From: GW2011-AR18 sp038046085
GTDB lineage: Archaea > Nanobdellota > Nanobdellia > SCGC-AAA011-G17 > GW2011-AR18
Assembly: GCA_038046085.1 (NCBI GenBank)
Contig: JBBSWW010000011.1
Location: forward strand, 1 to 8,994
Length of the DNA: 8,994 nucleotides
Reading direction: 5' to 3'
In this document: in pieces, positions 1 to 6,218 of the stretch
Position numbering within the stretch: the stretch's first letter is position 1
Layout: each line of letters opens with the position of its first letter
Translations under genes and position numbers: made by a program
The notes under the pieces: model-generated
Told to the model about the DNA's origin: nothing
Databases searched by the model: none
The model's input: only the letters and a program-made list of their open reading frames with translations

Positions 1-818
1 CCTTTGGAGCTTACATCTGTTGTATAAGTTGCATTTATACGACTTCCGTCAGGTAAACTTCCATCTAATAATGGTTCTGCATAACTTACATATCTTCCGC
101 ATTTCTGTGCTATCTTCTCTACAAATGCAGCCATCTCATGTATATCTTTGTAAATTAGGTTTGTTCTTATGTTTCTATATTTTCTGTGTACTATGTATAC
201 TGGTGAATTTAATCCGTTGCACTCTACATCCTCTATGAAATAATCATTCATTAATGGTTCTAGTTGGTTCATTCCCACAAAATCCCTATAGATATAATAC
301 ATTATTTTCAAGAAAGAATCATTAGGTAAGTCTATTGCAAGCTCTGTTAATAATACTCTTATATTTTTTTCTAGATATATCAATACAGTATTCTTGTCTT
401 TTACACTTATAAAACTTAGATTTATTAATTCTTTTACTCCATCTTCTAATGTTATTAATAATTCCTTCTCATTGTCATTTAGTATTGGTTCTTCTATCTG
501 GTATACTAATTCACTGTTCTCATTATCCCATGATATCTTTGCAAATGTATATGGTGGTATTAATGGATATCTTACATTTATCAGTTTAGGATCTTTTAGA
601 TCAGGAAGGTTTGGTATTGATGTTTGTTCTATATGGAATAATGATTTTTCATCTGATATAGGCATTGTTTTCGCAGTTGTATTTTTTACATCTTGTGATG
701 GTTTTGTTATAGAATTTGTCTGTGGTTTTTTGCCTTTTAATAATAAGATTATACTAGCAGCCATCCCAGCTGTCAGGAATACACCACCACCTATAATCCC
801 TATTGTCTTTATATCCAA
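1..818 (-). CDS. Type II/IV secretion system ATPase (FlaI/GspE/VirB11-like), N-terminal part; cut by window edge
   Basis: This hexameric-type motor ATPase powers assembly of archaeal type IV pili from the cytoplasmic face of the membrane. About 272 residues are visible, and the Walker A/B core lies beyond the left edge. The last visible residues, roughly 220-272, carry the family signature: an acidic helix, an AAFVEKIAQKCGRYV helix, then EPLLDGSLPDGSRINAT, the segment just before the nucleotide-binding domain. I chose the TTG at 816-818 because the frame is closed by a stop five codons upstream and an AGAGGA Shine-Dalgarno lies about 5 nt before it. The next in-frame ATG falls inside a hydrophobic stretch. 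With this start the protein opens with a predicted membrane helix (about residues 5-27), which is unusual for a motor that is normally cytosolic. It is the last visible gene of the pilin operon, 52 nt after the pilin-like gene. Family assignment is firm; the start is likely. Confidence 0.85.
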   Translation of the reverse strand, partial: MDIKTIGIIGGGVFLTAGMAASIILLLKGKKPQTNSITKPSQDVKNTTAKTMPISDEKSLFHIEQTSIPNLPDLKDPKLINVRYPLIPPYTFAKISWDNENSELVYQIEEPILNDNEKELLITLEDGVKELINLSFISVKDKNTVLIYLEKNIRVLLTELAIDLPNDSFLKIMYYIYRDFVGMNQLEPLMNDYFIEDVECNGLNSPVYIVHRKYRNIRTNLIYKDIHEMAAFVEKIAQKCGRYVSYAEPLLDGSLPDGSRINATYTTDVSSK

Positions 819-823
819 TTTGT

Positions 824-829
824 CCTCTT
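824..829 (-). promoter_or_regulatory. Shine-Dalgarno of the ATPase TTG start
   Basis: AGAGGA on the minus strand ends 5 nt before the TTG at 818. It supports this non-ATG start, because the frame has no ATG between the upstream stop codon and the hydrophobic segment. Confidence 0.6.
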
Positions 830-870
830 TTATTTATATACTAAAAAGTAGATATTGAATATAAACATTT

Positions 871-1419
871 CTATTTGACTTCGGATATTGATACTTTTAT
901 TTTTTTATTTTCAGCACCATCATTTCTTATTGCTAAGTCAGTTATTCCTGTTATTGTTGTTACACTTGGCAATAGGTTTATGATATTCTTTTCAGAATTT
1001 GCATTCTCAGAATATGATATCCATAATTTTACTTTATATCCATCTCCAGATGTCCATGTTTGTATTTTTAGATTTCCTTCAGAGACTGGCGTAGCATCCT
1101 GTTCTGTTTTTCCTGGCTCGCTTAATGCAATCTTTGTATCATATTCCCATGTTATCTGTTCTTTCAGGTCATCTATCTTGAAATCTCCTTTTTTTATATC
1201 TACTTTTACTACTCTCTGCCCTCCAGGACCTCCTCTTACTACATCTCTTATATTTTTATCAAGTATCTGGAATACTTCTTTTGTCTGTAAAACTACATTC
1301 TTGTCTCTTAGTTTATTTATTGCTGGCAATCCTGCTGCTAGTAATATTGATATGATTATTATTCCTAATCCAAAATATAGAATTGCACTGACCCATATAT
1401 CTGCTTTTTTAGATTTCAT
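871..1419 (-). CDS. Pilin-like single-pass membrane protein
   Basis: This 182-residue protein has a short basic start (MKSKKA), one N-terminal hydrophobic helix (about residues 8-32) and a polar outer domain. That is the layout of a type IV pilin or minor pseudopilin. It lacks the KKG-(I/V)SPLIA motif of its three upstream neighbours. If a prepilin peptidase cuts it, the site would be after KKA at residues 4-6, leaving a mature protein beginning DIWVSAILYFG. A GGPGG turn follows at about residues 63-67, and the C-terminal half looks beta-rich with alternating polar and hydrophobic residues. It has no cysteine, whereas the three pilins each have two or four. It sits between the last canonical pilin (44 nt upstream) and the ATPase, so a minor pilin, priming subunit or platform-linked factor is plausible. 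The role is inferred from position and topology. Confidence 0.75.
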   Translation of the reverse strand: MKSKKADIWVSAILYFGLGIIIISILLAAGLPAINKLRDKNVVLQTKEVFQILDKNIRDVVRGGPGGQRVVKVDIKKGDFKIDDLKEQITWEYDTKIALSEPGKTEQDATPVSEGNLKIQTWTSGDGYKVKLWISYSENANSEKNIINLLPSVTTITGITDLAIRNDGAENKKIKVSISEVK

Positions 1420-1463
1420 AGTTTGCCTTTAAAATTAATAAAATAAAAAATAAAGATGAAGAG

Positions 1464-1982
1464 TTATACTTTTATTGTCTCTTCATTTTCACAGACTTTC
1501 TTTTCACCTGAATCTAATGTAGCTACAGGTCTTACATCTATACTGCTCCAGATTTCTCCAGCAGGTGCAGCACCGACAGGTAATATGAATTTAGCCTGTG
1601 CAAAGGATCCTAATGATGTCGGTACAGGTTCAGTTATTGATGCTGTAGGCGTTATCTTAAGACTTGGATCAGCATCTGAAATATATGTCTTTGTTGTTCC
1701 TTTGTCTGTCTTTGCTACAAACAAGAATCCTGAGATAGTTTTTTCATTCTGGTTCTTTGCTGTCACATCAATTGATACTCCATTTTTTACAAAGCTGTAT
1801 TCAACATTGTATCCTGTTGTACATAAGATACTGAATTGTGATGTTTTTCCTGTCTCTGATGTTGTTGTCTTAAATAATTGTGTTCCCCACTGTATTACTA
1901 AAGCTGCTAATACTATTGTAAATCCAATTATTAGTACTGTAGCTATTAATGGTGATATTCCTTTCTTGTTTTTATTATTCAT
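1464..1982 (-). CDS. Archaeal type IV pilin
   Basis: This 172-residue secreted subunit has the class III signal peptide of archaeal pilins. A basic leader MNNKNKKG is followed directly by ISPLIATVLIIG and a hydrophobic helix to about residue 32. The prepilin peptidase should cut between G8 and I9, leaving the helix to pack into the pilus core. The rest (about 140 residues) is a polar, probably beta-rich head domain rich in Ser and Thr. It has two cysteines, C54 after the helix and C164 near the C-terminus, placed so that they could tie the head domain together. Its start lies 12 nt after the stop of the upstream pilin, with a strong GGGGG ribosome site, so the two are co-transcribed. The N-terminus is very similar to that of the pilin at 1995-2465, suggesting duplication followed by divergence of the heads. 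Confidence 0.88.
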   Translation of the reverse strand: MNNKNKKGISPLIATVLIIGFTIVLAALVIQWGTQLFKTTTSETGKTSQFSILCTTGYNVEYSFVKNGVSIDVTAKNQNEKTISGFLFVAKTDKGTTKTYISDADPSLKITPTASITEPVPTSLGSFAQAKFILPVGAAPAGEIWSSIDVRPVATLDSGEKKVCENEETIKV

Positions 1983-1987
1983 ATTTT

Positions 1988-1993
1988 CCCCCT
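1988..1993 (-). promoter_or_regulatory. Shine-Dalgarno of the 1464-1982 pilin
   Basis: AGGGGG on the minus strand sits 5 nt before the ATG, in the 12-nt gap after the preceding pilin's stop. It indicates translation as an internal operon gene rather than from a leaderless message. Confidence 0.6.
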
Positions 1994-1994
1994 T

Positions 1995-2465
1995 TTATGA
2001 ACTTGAACATTGCACTTTTACACTATTACTAGCGCATGTTTTTACTACTGAATTTTCTATTATTACTGGTATTAATTCTACATCAAGTGCATTATTATCA
2101 TCATCTTGTTGTATATCTGGAGCACCGCTCAATCCTATTTTTTCCTCATTTCCAGGTTTTACATTGTTTGGCAATAATGGCGTTGGTCCGTTTTCCATTG
2201 CTATCCAGAATCCGTCTATTCTCTTTTTTCCTTGATTGCTTACCTGTAATGTTAATTCGTGATTATTATTTAATGTGCAACTTGGAACACTGAATTCTAA
2301 TTCAGCTATATCGTTTGGTCCGCATTGTACCTCTCCTTTTTTAGCTTGTAGGCTTAATGTTCCTGATAACCATAGATATGTTAGAACTCCTAAAGCAACT
2401 GTGAAACCTATTAATAATACTGTAGCAATTAGAGGGCTTATTCCCTTTTTGTTTCTCATCCTCAT
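1995..2465 (-). CDS. Archaeal type IV pilin
   Basis: This 156-residue pilin has leader MRMRNKKG, a predicted prepilin peptidase cut before ISPLIATVLLIG, and a hydrophobic helix to about residue 34. The head domain has four cysteines (C48, C63, C144, C153). C48 and C63 flank the first strand after the helix, and C144 and C153 lie near the C-terminus, a pattern that suggests two disulfides or one staple between the ends. I used the first of two nearby ATGs because a GGAG and a closer AAGG precede it. It lies 61 nt after the 2527-3225 pilin. The DNA between them holds both a TATA-like box and a ribosome site, so it may be co-transcribed or have its own internal promoter. Whether it is the major or a minor pilin cannot be told from sequence. 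Confidence 0.88.
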   Translation of the reverse strand: MRMRNKKGISPLIATVLLIGFTVALGVLTYLWLSGTLSLQAKKGEVQCGPNDIAELEFSVPSCTLNNNHELTLQVSNQGKKRIDGFWIAMENGPTPLLPNNVKPGNEEKIGLSGAPDIQQDDDNNALDVELIPVIIENSVVKTCASNSVKVQCSSS

Positions 2466-2474
2466 TTTTACCTT

Positions 2475-2480
2475 ACTCCT
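2475..2480 (-). promoter_or_regulatory. Shine-Dalgarno of the 1995-2465 pilin
   Basis: AGGAGT on the minus strand lies about 10 nt before the ATG at 2465. It favours that ATG over the one two codons later. Confidence 0.45.
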
Positions 2481-2494
2481 TTTAGTTTTTTACT

Positions 2495-2504
2495 TATTTA
2501 AAAG
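2495..2504 (-). promoter_or_regulatory. Possible internal TATA box before the second pilin
   Basis: CTTTTAAATA on the minus strand is centred about 35 nt before the ATG at 2465. It resembles an archaeal TATA box, but a transcript started about 26 nt downstream would lose most of the Shine-Dalgarno. It could be a chance AT-rich match or an alternative promoter. Confidence 0.3.
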
Positions 2505-2526
2505 TTTAACTATTTATCAATTGAAG

Positions 2527-3225
2527 TTATTGTGAAGTTTCTGTTGACCATTGTATATTCTTACAACGTCTGGTTATCTCTCCAGTTTCATCTGCAGGCT
2601 GTAATGTTCTTCCAACACTTGTTGCTATTGTATTGCATAATTCTATTGGGTTTATGTATAATACTTTTTTTGTACATATGACATTCTGTTCTGGATCTCC
2701 ATCTTTTTTATCTGGGTTTCTTATCCATGGTGTTATCTTTATGTTTGGATTTTTCTTGAATAAGTTTATATCATTATTATATGTGAATGCTATTCCTCTA
2801 TCGTCCTGATTTCCTAATTCATCAAAATAATCAATTGATTTTCCTGTATTATCTTTGCTTCCTGAGGGTTTGATTCCTCCGAGTATTCCATATTCCTGGC
2901 TTGGTTGTCCTGGCGCTGTTATTGTTAATTTGTATATTGTGAATGATCCTTTATTCTTTAATTTCAATCCTGTTATTAAGAATAGATTATTTATCCCAGA
3001 TACAGGAATTACTTTTAGTTTGTTTTCTCCTGTTGTCTCATCTTTTAGTGTATCATATGCTAATGTTACACTATCACATAATACTGTATCTTCTGCAAAA
3101 CTCTCAAAATTAACTTTTTTTGTTTTATTGATTACATATGTAGAGACAAACGCTGCCATTGCAACACTGAATGCTACTAATAGAACTACTGCTATTAACG
3201 GACTTACACCTTTCTTTTTTCTCAT
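2527..3225 (-). CDS. Archaeal type IV pilin, large head domain
   Basis: This is the largest pilin of the cluster (232 residues) and the first canonical one transcribed. Its leader MRKKKG is very short. Cleavage would precede VSPLIAVVLLVAF, followed by a hydrophobic helix to about residue 32. The head domain has four cysteines (C50, C184, C197, C221), the last three concentrated in the C-terminal 50 residues. A Gly/Pro-rich section around residues 104-125 suggests loops. A TATA box is centred about 28 nt before the ATG and no Shine-Dalgarno is visible, so the message probably begins at or next to the start codon. Its size and first position would fit a major or tip pilin, but this is a guess. 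Assignment to the pilin class rests on the N-terminus; I do not recognise the head domain. Confidence 0.87.
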   Translation of the reverse strand: MRKKKGVSPLIAVVLLVAFSVAMAAFVSTYVINKTKKVNFESFAEDTVLCDSVTLAYDTLKDETTGENKLKVIPVSGINNLFLITGLKLKNKGSFTIYKLTITAPGQPSQEYGILGGIKPSGSKDNTGKSIDYFDELGNQDDRGIAFTYNNDINLFKKNPNIKITPWIRNPDKKDGDPEQNVICTKKVLYINPIELCNTIATSVGRTLQPADETGEITRRCKNIQWSTETSQ

Positions 3226-3249
3226 TGAAGTGTTTAGAATTAATCTATG

Positions 3250-3256
3250 TTTTAAA
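3250..3256 (-). promoter_or_regulatory. TATA box of the pilin operon
   Basis: TTTAAAA on the minus strand, preceded by purine-rich GAAAC that could serve as the BRE, is centred about 28 nt before the ATG at 3225. That spacing predicts a transcript beginning at or very near the start codon. A perfect 8-bp dyad lies directly upstream (3265-3282). Confidence 0.6.
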
Positions 3257-3264
3257 TGTTTCTA

Positions 3265-3282
3265 ATTATTTTCAAAAATAAT
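3265..3282. repeat. Perfect dyad upstream of the pilin promoter
   Basis: ATTATTTTCAAAAATAAT has 8-bp perfect arms around a 2-nt centre. It lies just upstream of the pilin TATA box, between the zinc-ribbon gene and the pilin. It could be an operator or a weak 3' hairpin of the zinc-ribbon transcript. AT-richness makes chance dyads more likely than usual. Confidence 0.45.
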
Positions 3283-3308
3283 GGAGAAATGTTTTTAAAT
3301 CTGATTAG

Positions 3309-3467
3309 TTAGAAATCTAAGTTAGAATCTCTTAATATCTGTTCTGCATCTGGTTCTTTCTCTACTGTTCCCTTCTTTCCGCAGTTATGACACATCTGTG
3401 GTACTTCTAATCTCATTGTTCTTGGTGTATATTTGAACCTGCAATTCCTGCAAACGAATGTTGTCAT
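3309..3467 (-). CDS. Small zinc-ribbon protein (52 aa)
   Basis: This short gene encodes MTTFVCRNCRFKY at its start and a second cysteine pair, MCHNCGKKG, at residues 25-33. C6-x-x-C9 and C26-x-x-C29 form a four-cysteine zinc ribbon with a 16-residue spacer. The tail is acidic (EKEPDAEQILRDSNLDF). Such mini zinc ribbons are common in archaea and act in nucleic-acid or protein contacts, but I cannot name a function. A weak TATA-like AATTAATAAA is centred about 27 nt before the ATG and no Shine-Dalgarno is well placed, suggesting a leaderless message. It precedes the pilin operon on the same strand by 83 nt and is divergent from the hydrolase gene. The pilins have their own promoter, so a shared role is unproven. 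Start, stop and both CxxC pairs are clear, and length is normal for this class. Confidence 0.8.
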   Translation of the reverse strand: MTTFVCRNCRFKYTPRTMRLEVPQMCHNCGKKGTVEKEPDAEQILRDSNLDF

Positions 3468-3489
3468 GGTTATAGTATATTGAAACTCC

Positions 3490-3500
3490 TTTATTAATTT
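3490..3500 (-). promoter_or_regulatory. Weak TATA box of the zinc-ribbon gene
   Basis: The minus-strand AATTAATAAA is centred about 27 nt before the ATG at 3467, the same spacing as the stronger boxes in this window. The match itself is poor. Confidence 0.35.
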
Positions 3501-3527
3501 TTTTATTTATTTTCTACTATAATAATC

Positions 3528-3537
3528 TTAATATATT
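3528..3537 (+). promoter_or_regulatory. TATA box of the hydrolase gene
   Basis: TTAATATATT is centred about 26 nt before the ATG at 3558. The intervening DNA ends in a T9 run directly before the ATG and has no Shine-Dalgarno, so a leaderless transcript is likely. Confidence 0.5.
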
Positions 3538-3557
3538 ATTTAAAATTATTTTTTTTT

Positions 3558-4406
3558 ATGCCAGTAGCTTTAGCACCTGTTCATAAGATTTCTTTAGATG
3601 CTGCTGTTGATTTGTTCATCTCACCTAATAAATTATCATCTTTAAAAGTATCACATTTTTATAAAGATCCGCATGAATTAAGTTTAGTATATGAAGATGT
3701 TAAAATAGATTCTTTTGGCACTGAGCTGAGTTCATGGTATATTCCAAATGATAATGATAAAGCAGTAATATTATGTCATGAGCATGGTGGTGATAAGTCT
3801 CATATGCTTAAATATGCCAAGTTCCTGCATGATGGTGGCTTTAATGTCATAATGTTTGATTTTAGAGCTCATGGTTCTAGTTCTGGTAAGCATTTTACTC
3901 ATGGGTTTTGGGAAAGTAGTGATATCTCATCTGTCATTGATAACTTAAATTATAGAGGTATAAATAATATTGGCATTCTTGGTGTCTCTTCTGGTGCTGC
4001 AATATCTGTTTTAGCTTCTTCTGATAAGAGAATTAAAGCTGTTGTTGCTGATAGTATTTATCCAAGTATAGAATTCATGTTAAGAAGATGGATAGGCATT
4101 GAGAATTTTGAAGTTGAAGACAGTTATATTGATGAGATAATATACAGAGCTGCAAATATTACTGGAGCTGACTTCCTCTCTTTGGATCCTATTGAAAATG
4201 TCAGTGATGTCAATATTCCAATAATGTTTTCTCATGGTTCTAGGGATCGTTTAGTCCCTATTGAAGAAGCATTTAAAGTCTATGAAAAAGCTAATGGTCC
4301 TAAAGAATTCTTGAAAGTTAGAGGACTTCATAATCATTATTTATTGAATGGAGATAATCTTGAATATGAAAATTCTATTGTAAGATTTTTTTCAGATTAT
4401 CTTTAG
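3558..4406 (+). CDS. Alpha/beta hydrolase (serine hydrolase)
   Basis: This 282-residue enzyme has the full alpha/beta-hydrolase plan. The HEHGG segment at residues 74-78 forms the oxyanion region. The nucleophile elbow is G142-V-S144-S-G146 after strand NIGILG. The acid is D230 in HGSRDRLVP, and the histidine is H258 in GLHNH (H260 is a less likely alternative). The D101-F-R-A-H-G motif after the second strand is typical of the YqkD/dienelactone-hydrolase-like and S9-peptidase-like branch. Residues 170-210 probably form a lid. There is no signal peptide or membrane helix, so it should act in the cytoplasm on an ester, amide or thioester. The substrate cannot be read from sequence. It is monocistronic, with its own promoter, divergent from the zinc-ribbon gene; the next gene starts 35 nt later with its own TATA box. 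Confidence 0.88.
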   Translation: MPVALAPVHKISLDAAVDLFISPNKLSSLKVSHFYKDPHELSLVYEDVKIDSFGTELSSWYIPNDNDKAVILCHEHGGDKSHMLKYAKFLHDGGFNVIMFDFRAHGSSSGKHFTHGFWESSDISSVIDNLNYRGINNIGILGVSSGAAISVLASSDKRIKAVVADSIYPSIEFMLRRWIGIENFEVEDSYIDEIIYRAANITGADFLSLDPIENVSDVNIPIMFSHGSRDRLVPIEEAFKVYEKANGPKEFLKVRGLHNHYLLNGDNLEYENSIVRFFSDYL

Positions 4407-4413
4407 GCAATGC

Positions 4414-4421
4414 TTTTATAT
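4414..4421 (+). promoter_or_regulatory. TATA box of the membrane wHTH gene
   Basis: TTTTATAT is centred about 25 nt before the ATG at 4442, inside the short gap after the hydrolase stop. No Shine-Dalgarno precedes the ATG, so a separate leaderless transcript is likely. Confidence 0.55.
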
Positions 4422-4441
4422 GATATGATATTCATTGATTC

Positions 4442-4939
4442 ATGGATAATAAAAAAGTTGGTTTGATATTCTTGGCTTTTGGTATTTTATTGGTTGGCAT
4501 TTTGCTTGATTATGATTATATAAATTCAAATAAGGTTTACAGTTGTGATATTGACAATAATTGTCTTCCTGTAAATTCTGTTTTCACTATTACCAATATT
4601 TTCATTGCTATAATCTCATGCCTATTGACTTTAGGTGTTTATATGATATTTTTTAGTAAAGGTGAAGAGATATTGATTAAGAAGCTTGATGAAAATAATA
4701 AGAAACTGTCTGATGATGAGAAGTTTGGTATCTTATTTAAGGCATTGACTAAGGATGAACAGGATATTATTAAGATTGTTAAGAATGAAGAAGGCATTAC
4801 TCAGTCTACTTTGAGGATTAGGACTGATATGTCTAAGGCAAAGTTAAGTTTTGTTCTTTCTGATCTTGAGAAAAAGAAGCTTATAATTAAAGAATTATAT
4901 GGCAAGACAAATAAGATTTTTCTTAAACAGTCTATTTGA
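4442..4939 (+). CDS. Membrane-bound winged-helix regulator with cysteine loop
   Basis: This 165-residue protein has two membrane helices (about residues 5-23 and 47-71) joined by a predicted external loop. A charged linker follows (about 73-95) and then a C-terminal winged helix-turn-helix (about 100-163). The domain reads as LTKDEQDIIKIV, then the helix-turn-helix QSTLRIRTDMSKAKLSFVLSDLEKKKLI, then a basic wing (KELYGKTNKIF). This matches archaeal MarR-like wHTH domains that pair with membrane segments. The positive-inside rule puts both termini in the cytoplasm. The external loop carries two cysteines, C35 and C41 (CDIDNNC), which could form a disulfide. It stands directly upstream of the thiol-redox genes, so sensing redox state or envelope stress is an attractive but unproven role. 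It has its own promoter and is followed by an AT-rich hairpin. Confidence 0.8.
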   Translation: MDNKKVGLIFLAFGILLVGILLDYDYINSNKVYSCDIDNNCLPVNSVFTITNIFIAIISCLLTLGVYMIFFSKGEEILIKKLDENNKKLSDDEKFGILFKALTKDEQDIIKIVKNEEGITQSTLRIRTDMSKAKLSFVLSDLEKKKLIIKELYGKTNKIFLKQSI

Positions 4940-4944
4940 ACATT

Positions 4945-4968
4945 AAATAAGTTATTTTTTGCTTATTT
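4945..4968 (+). terminator. AT-rich hairpin and T-run after the wHTH gene
   Basis: AAATAAG and CTTATTT form a 7-bp stem around a T-rich 10-nt loop, followed by further T residues. It lies just downstream of the stop at 4939 and before the next promoter. The stem is nearly all A-T, so the T-run itself may be the working signal. Confidence 0.4.
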
Positions 4969-5012
4969 TGTGGATTGAAGCATTATTTTGTGATTGTTTC
5001 ATAGGTTAATTA

Positions 5013-5020
5013 TTTATATT
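5013..5020 (+). promoter_or_regulatory. TATA box of the ccdA-like gene
   Basis: TTTATATT is centred about 25-26 nt before the ATG at 5042. There is no Shine-Dalgarno, which fits a leaderless transcript covering the CcdA and lipoprotein genes. Confidence 0.55.
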
Positions 5021-5041
5021 GATTAGTTTTATAATATTTTT

Positions 5042-5980
5042 ATGAATAAAAAATTAATATTATATGTTTGTATTTTTTTGTTAGTTATCAGTTCAGTTTT
5101 AGCTCTTGAGCTTCCTAAGAATTTGCAGTTGATTAATGAATACAATAATTCCAGGGTTCAGTCTTTATCTTTATTGATAGCTTTTCTTGGTGGTATTCTT
5201 AGTTTGTTATCTCCTTGTGTCTTGCCTTTTTTGCCTGCCTTTTTTGCCTTCACATTTAAAGAATCTAAAAATATTACTAAGATGACTTTTGTTTTCTTCT
5301 TAGGTTTGTCCTCTGTTTTTATTTTATTTGGTGTTCTTTTCTCATTTATAGGGTCTTTACTATCAGAGTATAGGATTTTTATTACATTGTTTGCAGGCAT
5401 TTTAATTTTGATATTTGGTATTATTACAATGTTTAGTGATGGTTTCTCTTTTATGAAATTTAATTATAAACCTAAAAATAGTATTTGGTCTGTTTTTATT
5501 TTTGGTGTTCTTTTCTCTATTGGGTTTACACCCTGTATTGGTCCTATATTATCAGCTATTTTGGTAGCATCAACTACTTTTTCAAGCACTATCTATTCAG
5601 CTCTTCTTTTATTTAGTTATTCTTTAGGTTTTATTATTCCTTTATTCATTCTCTCTTTCTTCTATGATAGATATAAGTTGCATAAGAATATTATTTTCAG
5701 AGGCAAAGAATTCAATTTTGCTGGATTTAAGTTTCATACTCATAAATTCGTTGCGGGTTTGTTATTGATTATATTAGGCATTATTTACATGATTGATAGG
5801 GGAACTTACTTAGCTAATACTATTAATCCTTTTAATATCAAAGAATTATTTTATTTATATAATGATAGATTGTTTAATTATGGTATAGGTTCAGTTGCAG
5901 GCAATATAATTGGTGCTTTGCTTATTGTTTCATTAATTGTTATTATAATATATTTCATTAGGAAGGATAAAGATGTTTAA
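5042..5980 (+). CDS. ccdA: CcdA/DsbD-type thiol-disulfide membrane transporter
   Basis: CcdA-family proteins pass reducing equivalents from cytoplasmic thioredoxin across the membrane to outer thiol proteins through two membrane cysteines. Both are present: LLSPCVLPFLPAF (C59) in the first core helix and GFTPCIGPILSAI (C165) in the fourth, each with the diagnostic S/T-P-C and nearby prolines. Further helices lie at about 78-104, 110-131, 183-206 and 235-252, with another at 287-306. The 312-residue protein is longer than a minimal CcdA (about 220-240). The extra length is an N-terminal signal-like helix (about 4-22) with a 20-residue polar segment, a basic internal loop with three histidines (about 209-235), and a C-terminal helix. 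Its 3' end overlaps the lipoprotein gene by 8 nt, implying coupled translation. No c-type cytochrome gene is nearby, so protein thiol reduction rather than cytochrome maturation is the likelier task here. Confidence 0.9.
   Translation: MNKKLILYVCIFLLVISSVLALELPKNLQLINEYNNSRVQSLSLLIAFLGGILSLLSPCVLPFLPAFFAFTFKESKNITKMTFVFFLGLSSVFILFGVLFSFIGSLLSEYRIFITLFAGILILIFGIITMFSDGFSFMKFNYKPKNSIWSVFIFGVLFSIGFTPCIGPILSAILVASTTFSSTIYSALLLFSYSLGFIIPLFILSFFYDRYKLHKNIIFRGKEFNFAGFKFHTHKFVAGLLLIILGIIYMIDRGTYLANTINPFNIKELFYLYNDRLFNYGIGSVAGNIIGALLIVSLIVIIIYFIRKDKDV
5961..5968 (+). promoter_or_regulatory. Shine-Dalgarno of the lipoprotein gene
   Basis: GGAAGGAT inside the end of the ccdA-like gene lies about 4 nt before the ATG at 5973. 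It supports that start and coupled translation of the overlapping pair. Confidence 0.5.
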
Positions 5981-6218
5981 GAAAATTTTATTTATTTTGT
6001 TTGTTGTATTTTTGGTTTCATGTTCTAAAAAGTCTTATGATGAGGGTGATTTGGAATACAAGAAAGTCTGTGAATCTAAGGGTTATGAATGGATGGAGAT
6101 GTACGAGATGAGAAATGATACTCCTATTTCTAAAACTATTTGTTTTGGATGTATGGTTAACGGCAATCACATATGTACTCTTCAGGAATTTAACGAATTA
6201 GAGCCTGCATTAAAATAA
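5973..6218 (+). CDS. Small Cys/Met-rich lipoprotein
   Basis: This 81-residue secreted protein has a basic, hydrophobic signal peptide ending in the lipobox LVSC (C17), so it is probably lipid-anchored on the outer face of the membrane. The remaining 64 residues contain C33, a C57-F-G-C60 pair and C68, plus M41, M43, M46, M61 and H66. A CxxC with Met and His neighbours could bind a soft metal such as copper or serve as a thiol redox site. I do not recognise the family. The gene overlaps the ccdA-like gene by 8 nt and is last in that transcript, ending in a hairpin terminator built on its stop codon. This tight coupling suggests that it is a redox partner or substrate of the transporter. The lipobox and cysteine layout are clear; the function is inferred from context. 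Confidence 0.75.
   Translation: MFKKILFILFVVFLVSCSKKSYDEGDLEYKKVCESKGYEWMEMYEMRNDTPISKTICFGCMVNGNHICTLQEFNELEPALK

Noticed and set aside
394..858. Open plus-strand frame of 154 residues opposite the ATPase gene
   Set aside because: It is antisense to a gene with a clear family signature, is Ser/Phe/Ile-rich low-complexity sequence and has no promoter or ribosome site.
875..2235. Long open plus-strand frames (185 and 259 residues) opposite the pilin-like and pilin genes
   Set aside because: They are mirror frames of genes with real N-terminal motifs; their composition is Ser/Phe/Val-rich as expected for the complement of purine-rich coding DNA, and one would span two pilin genes.
2855..3265. 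Open plus-strand frame opposite the large pilin
   Set aside because: It is a complement of the pilin coding sequence with no recognisable domain and no start signal.
3265..3282. Dyads as insertion-sequence ends or CRISPR repeats
   Set aside because: They are single short palindromes with no transposase gene, no target duplication and no regular repeat-spacer pattern anywhere in the window.
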